From NCBI RefSeq assembly GCF_017744555.1, contig NZ_JAGIBD010000031.1:1-42476 (forward strand): a DNA stretch of 42,476 nt. The letters run 5' to 3'. The notes under the pieces were generated by a model. It was not told where the DNA came from. It saw nothing but the letters and a program-made list of their open reading frames with translations, and searched no databases. Shown one piece after another: positions 10,907 to 19,379 of the stretch (positions are counted from its first letter, which is position 1; each line of letters starts with the position of its first letter). This DNA comes from Cellulomonas sp. (GTDB taxonomy: Bacteria > Actinomycetota > Actinomycetes > Actinomycetales > Cellulomonadaceae). Made by a program: the position numbers and the translations under genes.

Positions 10907-12401
10907 GGGACCCGACCGCCGCGACGCGCGCGGACGCCAGCGCGGGGCCGCCCGGTCGCAGGGCCGGACGCAGCGCTCGGCGACCGCACCGTCCGAGCGG
11001 CGACGGACCGGCGACCCGGCGCGTCGAGCCGCGTTCGACGTGCTCCGCGCGGTCGCCGACAGCGACTCGTACGCGAACCTCGTGCTGCCGCCGCTGCTGC
11101 GGGAGCGGGGGATCCGCGGGCGCGACGCGGCGTTCGTGACGGAGCTCGCGTACGGGACGCTGCGCCTGCGGGGCCGGTACGACGCGGTGATCGAGCAGGC
11201 GGCGGCCCGGACGACCGACCGCATCGACCCGCCCGTGCTCGACCTGCTCCGGCTCGGCACGCACCAGCTGCTCGGGATGCGGGTGCCCGCGCACGCCGCG
11301 GTATCCGAGACCGTGGGGCTGGCGCGCGAGACCGTCGGCGCGGGTGCTGCGCAGTTCGTGAACGCGGTGCTCCGGGCAGTGGGCCGGCAGGACGCCGAGA
11401 CGTGGGACCGCACGATCGCGGAGGCGGCGGGCGACGACCCGGTGGCCCGGCTGGCGGTCCGGCACAGCCACCCCGTGTGGGTCGTGCGGGCGCTCCGGGA
11501 GGCGCTCGTGGTTGCCGGTCGGTCGGCGGACGAGATCGAGGCGCTGCTCGAGGCCGACAACTCCGCCCCGCGCGTCACGCTCGTCGCGCGCCCCGGTCTG
11601 GTCGACGCCGACGAGCTGCTCGCCGCGGACGGCGCCACGGCCGGCACCGTCTCGCCCACGGCCGTCGTGCTCGCCGGCGGCGACCCGGCCTCGCTCGACG
11701 CGGTCCGCGACGCGCGCGCCGGGGTGCAGGACGAGGGCAGCCAGGTGGTCGCGCTCGCCCTCGGGGCGGCCCCGCTCGACGGCCCCGACGCCCGCTGGCT
11801 GGACCTGTGCGCCGGGCCCGGCGGCAAGGCGGCGCTCCTCGCGTCGCTCGCCGCCGAGCGCGGCGCGAGGCTGGTGGCGAACGAGGTGCAGCCCCACCGT
11901 GCGCGCCTCGTCGAGCAGGCGCTGCGTGCGGTGCCGAAGGCCGCGGTCGAGGAGGTCCGCACGGGCGACGGGCGCAGCGTCGGCACGGACGAGCCCGGCA
12001 CGTTCGACCGCGTGATGGTCGACGCTCCCTGCACCGGGCTCGGGGCGTTGCGGCGCCGGCCAGAGTCGCGGTGGCGGCGCACGCCCGCCGACCTCGCGCC
12101 GCTCGGGGCGTTGCAGCGCGAGCTGCTCGGCTCCGCTCTGCGGGCCGTCCGGGTGGGGGGCGTCGTCGCGTACGTGACGTGCTCGCCGCACCTCGTGGAG
12201 ACGCAGCTCGTCGTGAAGGACGCCCTGCGCGCCGCGGCGAAGGCGGGCCTGACGGCCGAGCCGCTGGACGCTGCCGCCGTCGTCCGGCACCTCGCGCCAG
12301 GCCCGGTGGAGCTGCCCGGCGGGCGGACCGACGTGCAGCTGTGGCCGCACGTGCACGGGACCGACGCGATGCACCTCACGCTGCTGCGCCGCACGGCCTG
12401 A
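10899..12401 (+). CDS. rsmB: 16S rRNA m5C967 methyltransferase
   Basis: A 500-residue protein overlapping fmt by 8 bp, as in many bacteria. It has an Arg-rich N-terminal tail (about 1-40), a NusB-like RNA-binding domain ([20 protein letters not shown] to about residue 170), and a SAM-dependent methyltransferase domain. SAM-binding motif I is [15 protein letters not shown]. Motif IV is [17 protein letters not shown], and the catalytic cysteine lies in [10 protein letters not shown]. The enzyme methylates C967 of 16S rRNA by E. coli numbering. The longer, basic N-terminal tail is an actinobacterial trait. Confidence 0.94.
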   Translation: MSEGPDRRDARGRQRGAARSQGRTQRSATAPSERRRTGDPARRAAFDVLRAVADSDSYANLVLPPLLRERGIRGRDAAFVTELAYGTLRLRGRYDAVIEQAAARTTDRIDPPVLDLLRLGTHQLLGMRVPAHAAVSETVGLARETVGAGAAQFVNAVLRAVGRQDAETWDRTIAEAAGDDPVARLAVRHSHPVWVVRALREALVVAGRSADEIEALLEADNSAPRVTLVARPGLVDADELLAADGATAGTVSPTAVVLAGGDPASLDAVRDARAGVQDEGSQVVALALGAAPLDGPDARWLDLCAGPGGKAALLASLAAERGARLVANEVQPHRARLVEQALRAVPKAAVEEVRTGDGRSVGTDEPGTFDRVMVDAPCTGLGALRRRPESRWRRTPADLAPLGALQRELLGSALRAVRVGGVVAYVTCSPHLVETQLVVKDALRAAAKAGLTAEPLDAAAVVRHLAPGPVELPGGRTDVQLWPHVHGTDAMHLTLLRRTA

Positions 12402-12447
12402 CCGGACCGGGCCCGGACCGCGAGGCTGCACGCGCACGTCGCGCCGA

Positions 12448-12453
12448 TACGCT
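12448..12453 (+). promoter_or_regulatory. -10 TACGCT of rpe, leaderless arrangement
   Basis: TACGCT ends 6 nt before the rpe GTG at 12460. No ribosome-binding site. Confidence 0.58.
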
Positions 12454-12459
12454 GGCCTG

Positions 12460-13128
12460 GTGTCCGCGCTGATCAACCCCAGCATCCTGTCCGCCGACTT
12501 CGTCAACCTGGAGCGGGACCTCGGCAGGATCGCCGCCGCCGACTACGTGCACGTCGACGTCATGGACAACCACTTCGTGCCGAACCTGACGTTGGGCCCG
12601 CCCGTGGTGAGGCGCATCGCCGAGGTGGCGCCCGTGCCGCTCGACGTCCACCTGATGATCGAGGACGCGGACCGCTGGGCGCCGACGTACGCCGAGGCGG
12701 GTGCGGCGTCGGTGACGTTCCACCTCGAGGCCGCACAGGCGCCCGTGCGGCTCGCGCGTGAGCTGCGGGGGGCCGGCGTGCGGGTCGGCGTGGCGCTGCG
12801 CCCGGCGTCCCCTGTCGAGCCGCTGCTCGACCTGCTCGACGAGATCGACATGATCCTCGTGATGACCGTCGAGCCGGGGTTCGGGGGCCAGTCGTTCATC
12901 GAGGGCACGCTGCCGAAGATCCGACGCACGCGTCAGGCGATCGTGGAGTCGGGTGCGGCCACGTGGATCCAGGTCGACGGCGGCGTCTCGCGGTCGACGA
13001 TCGGGCGCATCGCCGAGGCGGGCGCCAACGTGTTCGTGGCCGGCTCGGCCGTGTACGGCGCACCCGACGTCGCCGCCGAGATCGTCGCGCTGCGCGGCCT
13101 GGCCGACGAGGTGCTCGCCCAGCCCTGA
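12460..13128 (+). CDS. rpe: Ribulose-phosphate 3-epimerase
   Basis: A 222-residue TIM-barrel enzyme that interconverts ribulose-5-phosphate and xylulose-5-phosphate in the pentose phosphate pathway. Motifs: [35 protein letters not shown] with a metal-binding His and the catalytic Asp, [22 protein letters not shown] and IQVDGGVS with the second catalytic Asp. The start is the GTG placed by the leaderless promoter. It lies just before the rib operon. Ribulose-5-phosphate is the substrate of the RibB domain, so the proximity may be metabolically relevant, but rpe has its own promoter and probably its own terminator. Confidence 0.96.
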   Translation: MSALINPSILSADFVNLERDLGRIAAADYVHVDVMDNHFVPNLTLGPPVVRRIAEVAPVPLDVHLMIEDADRWAPTYAEAGAASVTFHLEAAQAPVRLARELRGAGVRVGVALRPASPVEPLLDLLDEIDMILVMTVEPGFGGQSFIEGTLPKIRRTRQAIVESGAATWIQVDGGVSRSTIGRIAEAGANVFVAGSAVYGAPDVAAEIVALRGLADEVLAQP

Positions 13129-13145
13129 GCGCACGCCTGCCGCTG

Positions 13146-13174
13146 CCCGACGGACGGACGCCCTCCGGGTCGGG
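13146..13174 (+). terminator. Imperfect hairpin after rpe
   Basis: CCCGAC (13146-13151) pairs with GTCGGG (13169-13174), with GGA/TCC continuing the stem after a 2-nt bulge. It lies 17 bp past the rpe stop and ends before the rib promoter. Confidence 0.45.
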
Positions 13175-13188
13175 AATGTGCCGTGTGG

Positions 13189-13194
13189 CATGAT
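13189..13194 (+). promoter_or_regulatory. -10 CATGAT of the riboflavin operon
   Basis: CATGAT lies about 30 bp before the aptamer, giving a start near 13201. The -35 region is not clear. Confidence 0.4.
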
Positions 13195-13223
13195 CGTTGG
13201 CGCACTACAGAACACACACACGT

Positions 13224-13349
13224 GCTCCGGGGTCGGTGAAAGTCCGAGCCGGCGGTGACAGTCCGCGACCCGCTCGTCCCTCACGGGACGCGCGGTTGAC
13301 CTGGTGGAACTCCAGGACCGACGGTGAAAGTCCGGATGGGAGGAAGTAC
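13224..13349 (+). promoter_or_regulatory. FMN riboswitch (RFN element)
   Basis: The conserved RFN segments appear in order: GGTCGGTGAAAGTCCG (13231-13246), GGCGGTGACAGTCCGCGACC from 13251, a variable stem, then ACGGTGAAAGTCCGGATGGG from 13321 followed by AGGAAGTA closing P1. The aptamer binds FMN and normally lowers expression of the downstream genes. It sits 88 bp before ribD. Confidence 0.97.
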
Positions 13350-13353
13350 GTGG

Positions 13354-13378
13354 CGTCGCACGCTTTCGGCGTGCGACG
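13354..13378 (+). promoter_or_regulatory. Expression-platform hairpin of the FMN riboswitch
   Basis: Perfect 10-bp stem, CGTCGCACGC (13354-13363) with GCGTGCGACG (13369-13378), loop TTTCG, starting 4 nt after the aptamer. No U-tract follows. It could be a U-less or Rho-assisted terminator. The ribD ribosome-binding site is 50 nt further on, so direct masking of it is unlikely. Confidence 0.6.
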
Positions 13379-13437
13379 TTGGCGCGGACCCTTCCTGCGT
13401 CGACCCCCGGAGCCCTGAGCGGCACCGGGAGGTGACG

Positions 13438-14568
13438 ATGACCGGCACGACGGCCCAGCGCACCGCGGTGACCTCCGCACTGTCCGACGTCACGCCCGTC
13501 GAGCTCGAGGCGATGACCCGCGCGGTGGCCCTCGCCCGGCGCGGACCCGTCCACGGCCCCAACCCGCGGGTCGGCTGCGTGCTGCTCGACGCGTCCGGCG
13601 CGACGGTCGGCGAGGGCTGGCACCAGGGCGCCGGCACACCGCACGCCGAGGTTGCGGCCCTCGCGGACGCCGCTCGGCGTGGGACGGACCTCCACGGCCT
13701 CACGGCCGTCGTCACGCTCGAGCCCTGCAACCACACCGGCCGCACCGGGCCGTGCACCGAGGCTCTGCTCGCCGCCGGCGTCGCGCGCGTGGTGATCTCG
13801 GTCGAGGACCCGAACCCGCAGGCCGCCGGGGGGGCGGACCGGCTGCGCTCGGCGGGCGTCGACGTCCGTACCGGCGTGCTCCCCGACGAGGGTCGAGCCC
13901 TGCTCGGGGCGTGGCTGCCGTCGGTCGAGCGTGGGCGGCCGTTCGTCACGCTCAAGCTCGCGACGAGCCTGGACGGCCGGGTCGCCGCGGCGGACGGCAG
14001 CAGCCGCTGGATCACGTCGGACGTGGCGCGCCGGCACGCGCACGACCTGCGTGCCGAGGTCGACGCGATCGTCGTCGGCACCGGCACCGCACTCGCCGAC
14101 GACCCGTCGCTGACGGCCCGCAACGCCGCGGGCGAGCTCCACGGCCACCAGCCGCTGCGGGTCGTCGTCGGGCACCGCGACGTGCCCGGCGGCGCACGCC
14201 TGCGCGGCCCGGGTGGCGAGCTCGTGCACGTGCGGACGCACGACCCGCGCGTCGTCGTCGACGCACTCGCCGAGCGCGAGGTCCGGCACCTGCTGGTCGA
14301 GGGCGGTCCCACGCTCGCGACCGCGTTCCTGCGCGCCGGGCTCGTCGACGAGGTGCACGCCTACGTCGCGCCGGTCCTGCTCGGTGCCGGACCTGTCGCC
14401 GTCGGCGACCTGGGCATCGGCTCGATCGACGGCGCGCTGCGCCTGACCACCACGGGCGTGCACCACCTGGGCCCGGACGTCCTGGTCGTCGCCACGCCCA
14501 CCGCTTCCGCATCGTCCGGGCCCGCTCAGCCGGGTGCCCGCCCAGCCACCACGCATGAGGAGCACTGA
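13438..14568 (+). CDS. ribD: Bifunctional diaminohydroxyphosphoribosylaminopyrimidine deaminase / reductase
   Basis: A 376-residue enzyme that carries out steps 2 and 3 of riboflavin synthesis. The deaminase domain has the zinc motif PHAEVAAL (H69, E71) and LEPCNHTGRTGPCTEALL (C97, C106). The reductase domain begins at RPFVTLKLATSLDGRVA and contains WITSDVARRHAHDLRAEVDA, the NADPH-site VGTGTALADDP and LLVEGGPTLATAFL. ATG at 13438 is chosen because GGGAGG lies 5 nt upstream; an in-frame GTG at 13432 overlaps that site. A Ser/Pro/Ala-rich tail follows the reductase. The TGA overlaps the ribE ATG by 1 bp. Confidence 0.96.
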   Translation: MTGTTAQRTAVTSALSDVTPVELEAMTRAVALARRGPVHGPNPRVGCVLLDASGATVGEGWHQGAGTPHAEVAALADAARRGTDLHGLTAVVTLEPCNHTGRTGPCTEALLAAGVARVVISVEDPNPQAAGGADRLRSAGVDVRTGVLPDEGRALLGAWLPSVERGRPFVTLKLATSLDGRVAAADGSSRWITSDVARRHAHDLRAEVDAIVVGTGTALADDPSLTARNAAGELHGHQPLRVVVGHRDVPGGARLRGPGGELVHVRTHDPRVVVDALAEREVRHLLVEGGPTLATAFLRAGLVDEVHAYVAPVLLGAGPVAVGDLGIGSIDGALRLTTTGVHHLGPDVLVVATPTASASSGPAQPGARPATTHEEH

Positions 14569-15173
14569 TGTTCACCGGGATCGTCGAGGAGATCGGCACC
14601 GTCGAGATGCTGGAGGTGGCCGGGCAGGACGCACGGCTGCGCGTGCGGGGGCCGGTGGTGGTGTCCGACGCCCGTCTCGGCGACTCGATCGCGGTGTCGG
14701 GGGTGTGCCTGACGGTCACCGAGCTCCCGGGTGACGGCACGTTCCTCGCGGACGTCATGCCCGAGACGCTGCGCCGGACCGCGTTGGGCGATCTCGACGT
14801 CGCGAGCACCGTCAATCTCGAGCGGGCGCTGCAGGTCGGCGGCAGGTACGGCGGTCACGTGGTGCAGGGGCACGTCGACGGGGTCGGCGTGGTCCGGTCG
14901 CGGACGCCCGGCCCCCGGTGGGACGACGTCGAGATCGAGCTCGACCCGTCGCTCGCGCGGTACGTCGCGGAGAAGGGGTCGGTCACGGTCTCGGGGGTGT
15001 CGCTCACCGTGACGCACGTGGGCGACGACTCGTTCGGCGTCTCGCTCATCCCGACGACGCTCGAGGCGACGACCCTCGGCACGCTCGCGGTCGGTGCGCG
15101 CGTCAACCTCGAGGTCGACGTGCTGGCCAAGTACACGGAGCGGCTGCTCACGACGGCCGGGGTGCTGCGGTGA
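14568..15173 (+). CDS. ribE: Riboflavin synthase alpha chain
   Basis: A 201-residue enzyme that dismutates two lumazines to riboflavin and the pyrimidine precursor. It is built from two similar beta-barrels. The first is [19 protein letters not shown] SGVCLTVT and [11 protein letters not shown]. The second is [23 protein letters not shown] and [12 protein letters not shown]. The length is standard. ATG overlaps the ribD stop, and its own stop overlaps the ribBA GTG by 4 bp, so translation is coupled across the operon. Confidence 0.97.
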   Translation: MFTGIVEEIGTVEMLEVAGQDARLRVRGPVVVSDARLGDSIAVSGVCLTVTELPGDGTFLADVMPETLRRTALGDLDVASTVNLERALQVGGRYGGHVVQGHVDGVGVVRSRTPGPRWDDVEIELDPSLARYVAEKGSVTVSGVSLTVTHVGDDSFGVSLIPTTLEATTLGTLAVGARVNLEVDVLAKYTERLLTTAGVLR

Positions 15174-16522
15174 CGCCGCGACTCGGCACGGTCGAGGAGG
15201 CGCTCGAGGCGCTGCGTGCGGGCCGTCCGGTGCTGGTCGCGGACTCGCCCGACCGCGAGAACGAGGCCGACGTGATCCTCGCGGCGCAGTCGGCGACGCC
15301 CGAGTGGGTCGCGTGGACGATCCGGCACTCGTCCGGGTACCTGTGCGCCCCCATGCCCGCCGCGCGGGCGGACGCGCTCGACCTGCCGCTCATGGTCCCG
15401 CACAGCCAGGACCCCCGGCGGACCGCCTACACGGTCACCGTGGACGCGGCGACGGGCGTCACGACAGGCATCTCGGCGTCCGACCGTGCACGCACGCTCC
15501 GGGTGCTCGCGGATCCCGCGTCGGGCCGGGAGGACCTCATCCGGCCGGGGCACGTGCTGCCGCTGCGGGCCGTGCCGGGCGGCGTGCTGCACCGGGCGGG
15601 CCACACCGAGGCGGCCGTCGACCTGTGCCGCCTCGCGGGCCTGGAGCCGGTCGGTGCGATCGCCGAGCTCGTGGACGACGACGGCTCGATGACGCGCCTG
15701 CCCGCGGCCGCCGCGCTGGCCGAGGCCGAGGGGCTCGTGCTGCTCACGATCGCCGACCTCGTGGCGTGGCGCCGCGAGCACGACGACGCGGTCCCCGAGC
15801 CCGCCGCCCCGCCGGTGCTGCACGACCGCGTGCACGCGACGCACACGGCCTACCTGCCGACGAAGCACGGCGACTTCCGGATCCACGGGTACCGCGACCT
15901 GCGCACGGGCGACGAGCACGTCGCTCTCGTGTCGACCGCGGGCCTCGCGGAGACCCCCGTGGTGCGGGTGCACTCCGAGTGCCTCACGGGCGACGCGTTC
16001 GGGTCGGCCCGCTGCGACTGCGGCCCGCAGCTCGACGCAGCGCTCGAGCTCGCCGCCGAGCAGGGCGGCGCCGTCGTGTACCTGCGGGGCCACGAGGGCC
16101 GGGGGATCGGCCTGCTCGCCAAGGTCGCCGCCTACGCGCTCCAGGACGCCGGCCGGGACACCGTCGAGGCGAACCTCGACCTCGGGTGGCCTGCGGACCG
16201 TCGCGAGTACGGCGCGGCCGCGGCGATCCTCGCGGACCTCGGTGTCCAGCGCGTCAGCCTGCTGACGAACAACCCCGCGAAGGTGGCCGGGCTGCGGGCG
16301 CACGGCATCGACGTCGCCGAGGTGCGCGGCCTGGAGGTCGGGCGCACCCCTCAGAACGAGGAGTACCTGCGCACGAAGGCCACGTCGATGGGCCACCTGC
16401 TGCACCTGCCCGTCGGCACGGAGCGCGCCGCCATCCCGGTGGCGCCGGTCCTCGCGGCCCCCGCGACGCCCGGTGTCGACACCACCGACCACCTGTTCGA
16501 GAACCTGGAGGACCTGGCATGA
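15170..16522 (+). CDS. ribBA: 3,4-dihydroxy-2-butanone-4-phosphate synthase / GTP cyclohydrolase II
   Basis: A 450-residue fusion providing both entry reactions of riboflavin synthesis. The RibB half (about 1-205) has [16 protein letters not shown] and [18 protein letters not shown]. The RibA half has [15 protein letters not shown] and RCDCGPQL with the three zinc cysteines, then [16 protein letters not shown] and [17 protein letters not shown]. The usual catalytic positions of both halves appear present, so the protein should be bifunctional. It starts at GTG overlapping the ribE stop. About 35 C-terminal residues beyond the cyclohydrolase core are Ala/Pro-rich. Confidence 0.96.
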   Translation: MTPRLGTVEEALEALRAGRPVLVADSPDRENEADVILAAQSATPEWVAWTIRHSSGYLCAPMPAARADALDLPLMVPHSQDPRRTAYTVTVDAATGVTTGISASDRARTLRVLADPASGREDLIRPGHVLPLRAVPGGVLHRAGHTEAAVDLCRLAGLEPVGAIAELVDDDGSMTRLPAAAALAEAEGLVLLTIADLVAWRREHDDAVPEPAAPPVLHDRVHATHTAYLPTKHGDFRIHGYRDLRTGDEHVALVSTAGLAETPVVRVHSECLTGDAFGSARCDCGPQLDAALELAAEQGGAVVYLRGHEGRGIGLLAKVAAYALQDAGRDTVEANLDLGWPADRREYGAAAAILADLGVQRVSLLTNNPAKVAGLRAHGIDVAEVRGLEVGRTPQNEEYLRTKATSMGHLLHLPVGTERAAIPVAPVLAAPATPGVDTTDHLFENLEDLA

Positions 16523-16986
16523 GCGGTGCGGGAGCACCCACCCTGGACGTCGACGGCACCGGCCTGAAGGTCGTCGTCGTCGCCGCGAGCTGGCACACGG
16601 TCGTGATGGACGGGCTCCTCGCCGGTGCCCGGCGCGCGCTCGAGGCCGCGCACGTCGAGGACGTCACGGTCGTGCGCGTGCCCGGCACGTTCGAGCTGCC
16701 GGTCGCCGCGCGCGCCGCAGCGGCTGCCGGGGCCGACGCGGTCGTCGCGCTCGGTGTCGTCATCCGCGGCGGCACGCCGCACTTCGAGTACGTCTGCTCG
16801 GCGGCCACCTCGGGACTCACCGACGTCGCCGTCAGCACGGGCGTGCCCGTCGGTTTCGGCGTGCTGACCTGCGACGACGAAGCCCAGGCGCTCGACCGTG
16901 CCGGGCTGGAGGGCTCGCACGAGGACAAGGGCGCCGAGGCCGCCGAGGCCGCGGTCGCGACCGTCGTGGCCCTGCGGGGGCTGTGA
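16519..16986 (+). CDS. ribH: 6,7-dimethyl-8-ribityllumazine synthase
   Basis: A 155-residue protein that condenses the pyrimidine with dihydroxybutanone phosphate. Motifs: [55 protein letters not shown] with the conserved His, [20 protein letters not shown] and [12 protein letters not shown]. The ATG overlaps the ribBA stop by 4 bp. The next gene starts 1 bp after its stop. Confidence 0.97.
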   Translation: MSGAGAPTLDVDGTGLKVVVVAASWHTVVMDGLLAGARRALEAAHVEDVTVVRVPGTFELPVAARAAAAAGADAVVALGVVIRGGTPHFEYVCSAATSGLTDVAVSTGVPVGFGVLTCDDEAQALDRAGLEGSHEDKGAEAAEAAVATVVALRGL

Positions 16987-16987
16987 C

Positions 16988-17692
16988 GTGACCGGGCCGC
17001 TCGGCTGGCTGTTCGACGCGCAGGTGGTGATCGCCGGGCACGCGATCCTGTGGCGCGAGATCGTCGGCAACCTGTTCGGTCTCGCGTCCGCCGTCGGCGG
17101 CATGCGCCGCCGGGTGTGGGCGTGGCCGGTCGGCATCGTCGGCAACGTGCTGCTGTTCACCGTGTTCCTCGGGGGCGTGTTCCACACGCCGCAGGCGCGC
17201 GACCTGTACGGCCAGGCGGGCCGGCAGGTGTTCTTCGTCATCGTGTCCGTCTACGGGTGGGTGCGGTGGCGGCAGCTGCAGCGGGCCAACGAGCGCGCGG
17301 GAGCACCCGTCGACGCGCCGCCCCTGGTCCCGCGCTGGGCCGGCTGGTCGGGGTGGATCACGATCGTCGTGGTCGGCGTCGTCGGCACGGTCGGCTTCGC
17401 CATGCTCTTCCGGGAGCTCGGCTCGTGGGGGCCGTGGGCGGACGCGTGGATCTTCACCGGGTCGATGCTCGCGACGTACGGCATGGCGCGCGGGTGGATC
17501 GAGTTCTGGCTCATCTGGATCGCGGTCGACGCCGTCGGGGTGCCGCTGCTGCTGCAGGCCGGCTACTACCCGTCGGCGGTGCTCTACCTCGTGTACGCGG
17601 GCGTCGTGGTGTACGGCTTCGTCGTGTGGTGGCGGGCGCGCGACGAACGCCCCGCCGTCGCGGCGGCGGCCGACGAGCAGGTCGCCGTCTGA
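16988..17692 (+). CDS. PnuC-family vitamin transporter, probable riboflavin importer (RibM/PnuX type)
   Basis: A 234-residue membrane protein starting at GTG one base after ribH. The family pattern is clear: [32 protein letters not shown], then [21 protein letters not shown], and in the second half [20 protein letters not shown] and [21 protein letters not shown] count about seven hydrophobic segments, as in PnuC three-helix-bundle transporters. PnuC itself carries nicotinamide riboside. Relatives named RibM or PnuX in Streptomyces and Corynebacterium carry riboflavin and are controlled by FMN riboswitches. Because this gene is the last cistron of an FMN-riboswitch operon, riboflavin is the likelier cargo. 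That assignment is inference. Confidence 0.85.
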   Translation: MTGPLGWLFDAQVVIAGHAILWREIVGNLFGLASAVGGMRRRVWAWPVGIVGNVLLFTVFLGGVFHTPQARDLYGQAGRQVFFVIVSVYGWVRWRQLQRANERAGAPVDAPPLVPRWAGWSGWITIVVVGVVGTVGFAMLFRELGSWGPWADAWIFTGSMLATYGMARGWIEFWLIWIAVDAVGVPLLLQAGYYPSAVLYLVYAGVVVYGFVVWWRARDERPAVAAAADEQVAV

Positions 17693-17696
17693 CCGT

Positions 17697-17723
17697 GGGA
17701 CGGACGCGCGTCCGGGTCGTCCC
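17697..17723 (+). terminator. Hairpin after the riboflavin operon
   Basis: GGGACG (17697-17702) pairs with CGTCCC (17718-17723). An inner palindrome GACGCGCGTC (17703-17712) can fold on its own. It lies 4 bp after the transporter stop and just before the hisE -10 box. Confidence 0.5.
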
Positions 17724-17733
17724 GGGAGCCGTC

Positions 17734-17739
17734 TACCCT
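17734..17739 (+). promoter_or_regulatory. -10 TACCCT of hisE, leaderless arrangement
   Basis: TACCCT ends 8 nt before GTG 17748. The in-frame TTG at 17739 overlaps the -10 itself, which argues against it as the start. Confidence 0.58.
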
Positions 17740-17747
17740 TGACCGAC

Positions 17748-18011
17748 GTGAAGACCTTCGAGCACCTGTTCGCCGAGCTCGCCGAGAAGGCGACGACCCG
17801 GCCCGCCGGCTCCCGCACCGTCACGGAGCTGGACGCGGGCGTCCACGCGATCGGCAAGAAGATCGTCGAGGAGGCCGCCGAGGTCTGGATGGCCGCCGAG
17901 TACGAGGGCGTCGAGCGCACCGCCGAGGAGATCTCGCAGCTGCTCTACCACCTCGAGGTGCTCATGGTCGCGCTCGGGATCACGCTCGACGACGTCTACG
18001 AGCACCTGTGA
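17748..18011 (+). CDS. hisE: Phosphoribosyl-ATP pyrophosphatase
   Basis: An 87-residue all-helical enzyme that hydrolyses PR-ATP to PR-AMP, step 2 of histidine synthesis. Motifs: [35 protein letters not shown] with the metal-binding Glu cluster, and [21 protein letters not shown] 17748 is preferred over TTG 17739 because it fits both the leaderless promoter and the usual KTF N-terminus. hisG follows after 45 bp. The hisE-hisG pair away from the main his operon is common in actinobacteria. Confidence 0.95.
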   Translation: MKTFEHLFAELAEKATTRPAGSRTVTELDAGVHAIGKKIVEEAAEVWMAAEYEGVERTAEEISQLLYHLEVLMVALGITLDDVYEHL

Positions 18012-18056
18012 CCGTCGCGCTCTGACGTCCACCCACTTCTCCCGAACAGGAACACC

Positions 18057-18905
18057 GTGCTGAGGATCGCCGTCCCCAACAAGGGCTCGTTGTCCGAGCC
18101 CGCCGTCGAGATGCTCCGGGAGGCCGGCTACCGCCAGCGCCGCGACGGCCGAGAGCTCGTGCTGCCCGACCCGGACAACGACGTCGAGTTCTTCTTCCTG
18201 CGGCCGCGCGACATCGCGGTGTACGTCGGTGCGGGCACGGTCGACGTCGGCATCACCGGGCGTGACCTCATGCTCGACTCCGAGTCCGCGGCGACGGAGC
18301 ACCTGCCGCTCGGCTTCGCCCGGTCCACGTTCCGGTTCGCGTCCACCGCGGGCGAGCTCGACGACGTGCAGCAGGTCGCCGGCAAGCGCATCGCGACGTC
18401 GTACCCGGTGCTCGTCGCGGCGTTCCTGCGTGAGCGCGGCGTCCAGCCCGCGGGGGTCGTGCGGCTCGACGGGGCGGTCGAGTCGGCCATCCAGCTCGGT
18501 GTCGCCGACGTGATCGCCGACGTCGTCGAGACGGGCACCACGCTGCGCGCCGCGGGCCTCGAGGTGTTCGGCGAGCCGATCCTGCGCTCGGAGGCCGTCC
18601 TGGTGCGCCGCTCCGACGTCGACGCGCCCGCGGGTCTCGACGTGCTCACGCGTCGCCTGCAGGGTGTCCTGACGGCCCGCGAGTACGTGCTCATGGACTA
18701 CGACGTGCCGCTCTCGCTCGTCGACCAGGCGGTCGCGATCACGCCCGGACTGGAGTCGCCGACCGTCTCGCCGCTGCACAACCGCGAGTGGGCGGCCGTG
18801 CGGGCGATGGTCCGCCGCGACCAGACCAACCGGGTCATGGACGCCCTGTACGAGGTGGGCGCCCGCGCGATCCTCGTCACGTCGATCCACGCGTGCCGGC
18901 TCTGA
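18057..18905 (+). CDS. hisG: ATP phosphoribosyltransferase, long form
   Basis: A 282-residue enzyme for the first, feedback-controlled step of histidine synthesis. It has the two periplasmic-binding-like lobes ([49 protein letters not shown]) and the PRPP loop [18 protein letters not shown]. The C-terminal ACT-like regulatory domain ([19 protein letters not shown] to VTSIHACRL) marks the long, HisZ-independent form inhibited by histidine. The ribosome-binding site AGGAA lies about 6 nt before the GTG. Confidence 0.96.
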   Translation: MLRIAVPNKGSLSEPAVEMLREAGYRQRRDGRELVLPDPDNDVEFFFLRPRDIAVYVGAGTVDVGITGRDLMLDSESAATEHLPLGFARSTFRFASTAGELDDVQQVAGKRIATSYPVLVAAFLRERGVQPAGVVRLDGAVESAIQLGVADVIADVVETGTTLRAAGLEVFGEPILRSEAVLVRRSDVDAPAGLDVLTRRLQGVLTAREYVLMDYDVPLSLVDQAVAITPGLESPTVSPLHNREWAAVRAMVRRDQTNRVMDALYEVGARAILVTSIHACRL

Positions 18906-18916
18906 CCGGACGTGCC

Positions 18917-19351
18917 GTGGACGTGTCGCACGCCCCCTTCCGGCCGCGGTTCGCCCGGCTGGTGACGCTCGGGCTCGTGGCCGTGGTGCTCGTCCTCACG
19001 GCGGCCCTGATCCTCGCGCTGCCGAACGCCGAGCCCCTCGACCGGGCGGGCTTCGCGCTCGTCGGGCTGCTCATCGCGTGGTTCTGCTGGCGCCAGGCGA
19101 CCGTGCGGGCGGTGCCGGACGAGGACGGCCTGACGGTCCGCAACCTCATGATCACGACACGCCTGACATGGCCGGAGATCGTGTCGGTCCGCTTCGGGTC
19201 GGGCCGCCCGTGGGTCCAGCTCGACCTGGCCGACGGCGACACGCTGGCCGTCATGGGGATCCAGCGGGCCGACGGGGAGCTGGCCGAGGCGGAGGCCCGC
19301 AGGCTCGCGACGCTCGTCGCGCTGCACACGACACCGGCGCAGGACGACTGA
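18917..19351 (+). CDS. Membrane PH-domain protein
   Basis: About 144 residues; starts at GTG 18917 or GTG 18923 are both possible and no strong ribosome-binding site decides between them. Two adjacent hydrophobic segments (LVTLGLVAVVLVLTAALILA and AGFALVGLLIAWFCW) form a hairpin. They are followed by a small bacterial PH-like domain (RAVPDEDGLTVRNLMITTR, LTWPEIVSVRFGSGRPWVQL) of the low-molecular-weight antigen 6 type. The function is unknown. The gene starts 11 bp after hisG and is probably co-transcribed; this position next to hisG recurs in related genomes as far as I recall. It converges on the DUF3866 gene. Confidence 0.8.
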   Translation: MDVSHAPFRPRFARLVTLGLVAVVLVLTAALILALPNAEPLDRAGFALVGLLIAWFCWRQATVRAVPDEDGLTVRNLMITTRLTWPEIVSVRFGSGRPWVQLDLADGDTLAVMGIQRADGELAEAEARRLATLVALHTTPAQDD

Positions 19352-19379
19352 CCCGACCACGCGCCGACGCGGGCGGCTC

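Larger units (their letters stand above)
13129..13437 (+). other. Non-coding rpe-ribD region
   Basis: This 309-bp stretch holds, in order, the rpe hairpin, a -10 box, the FMN aptamer, the expression-platform hairpin and the ribD ribosome-binding site (GGGAGG at 13427-13432). I see no coding sequence in it. Confidence 0.85.

Noticed and set aside
8792..12394. A 1,200-codon open frame on the minus strand opposite priA-fmt-rsmB
   Set aside because: The plus-strand genes are certain and the antisense protein is low-complexity Arg/Ser/Pro sequence; at this GC content long antisense frames arise from lack of stop codons.
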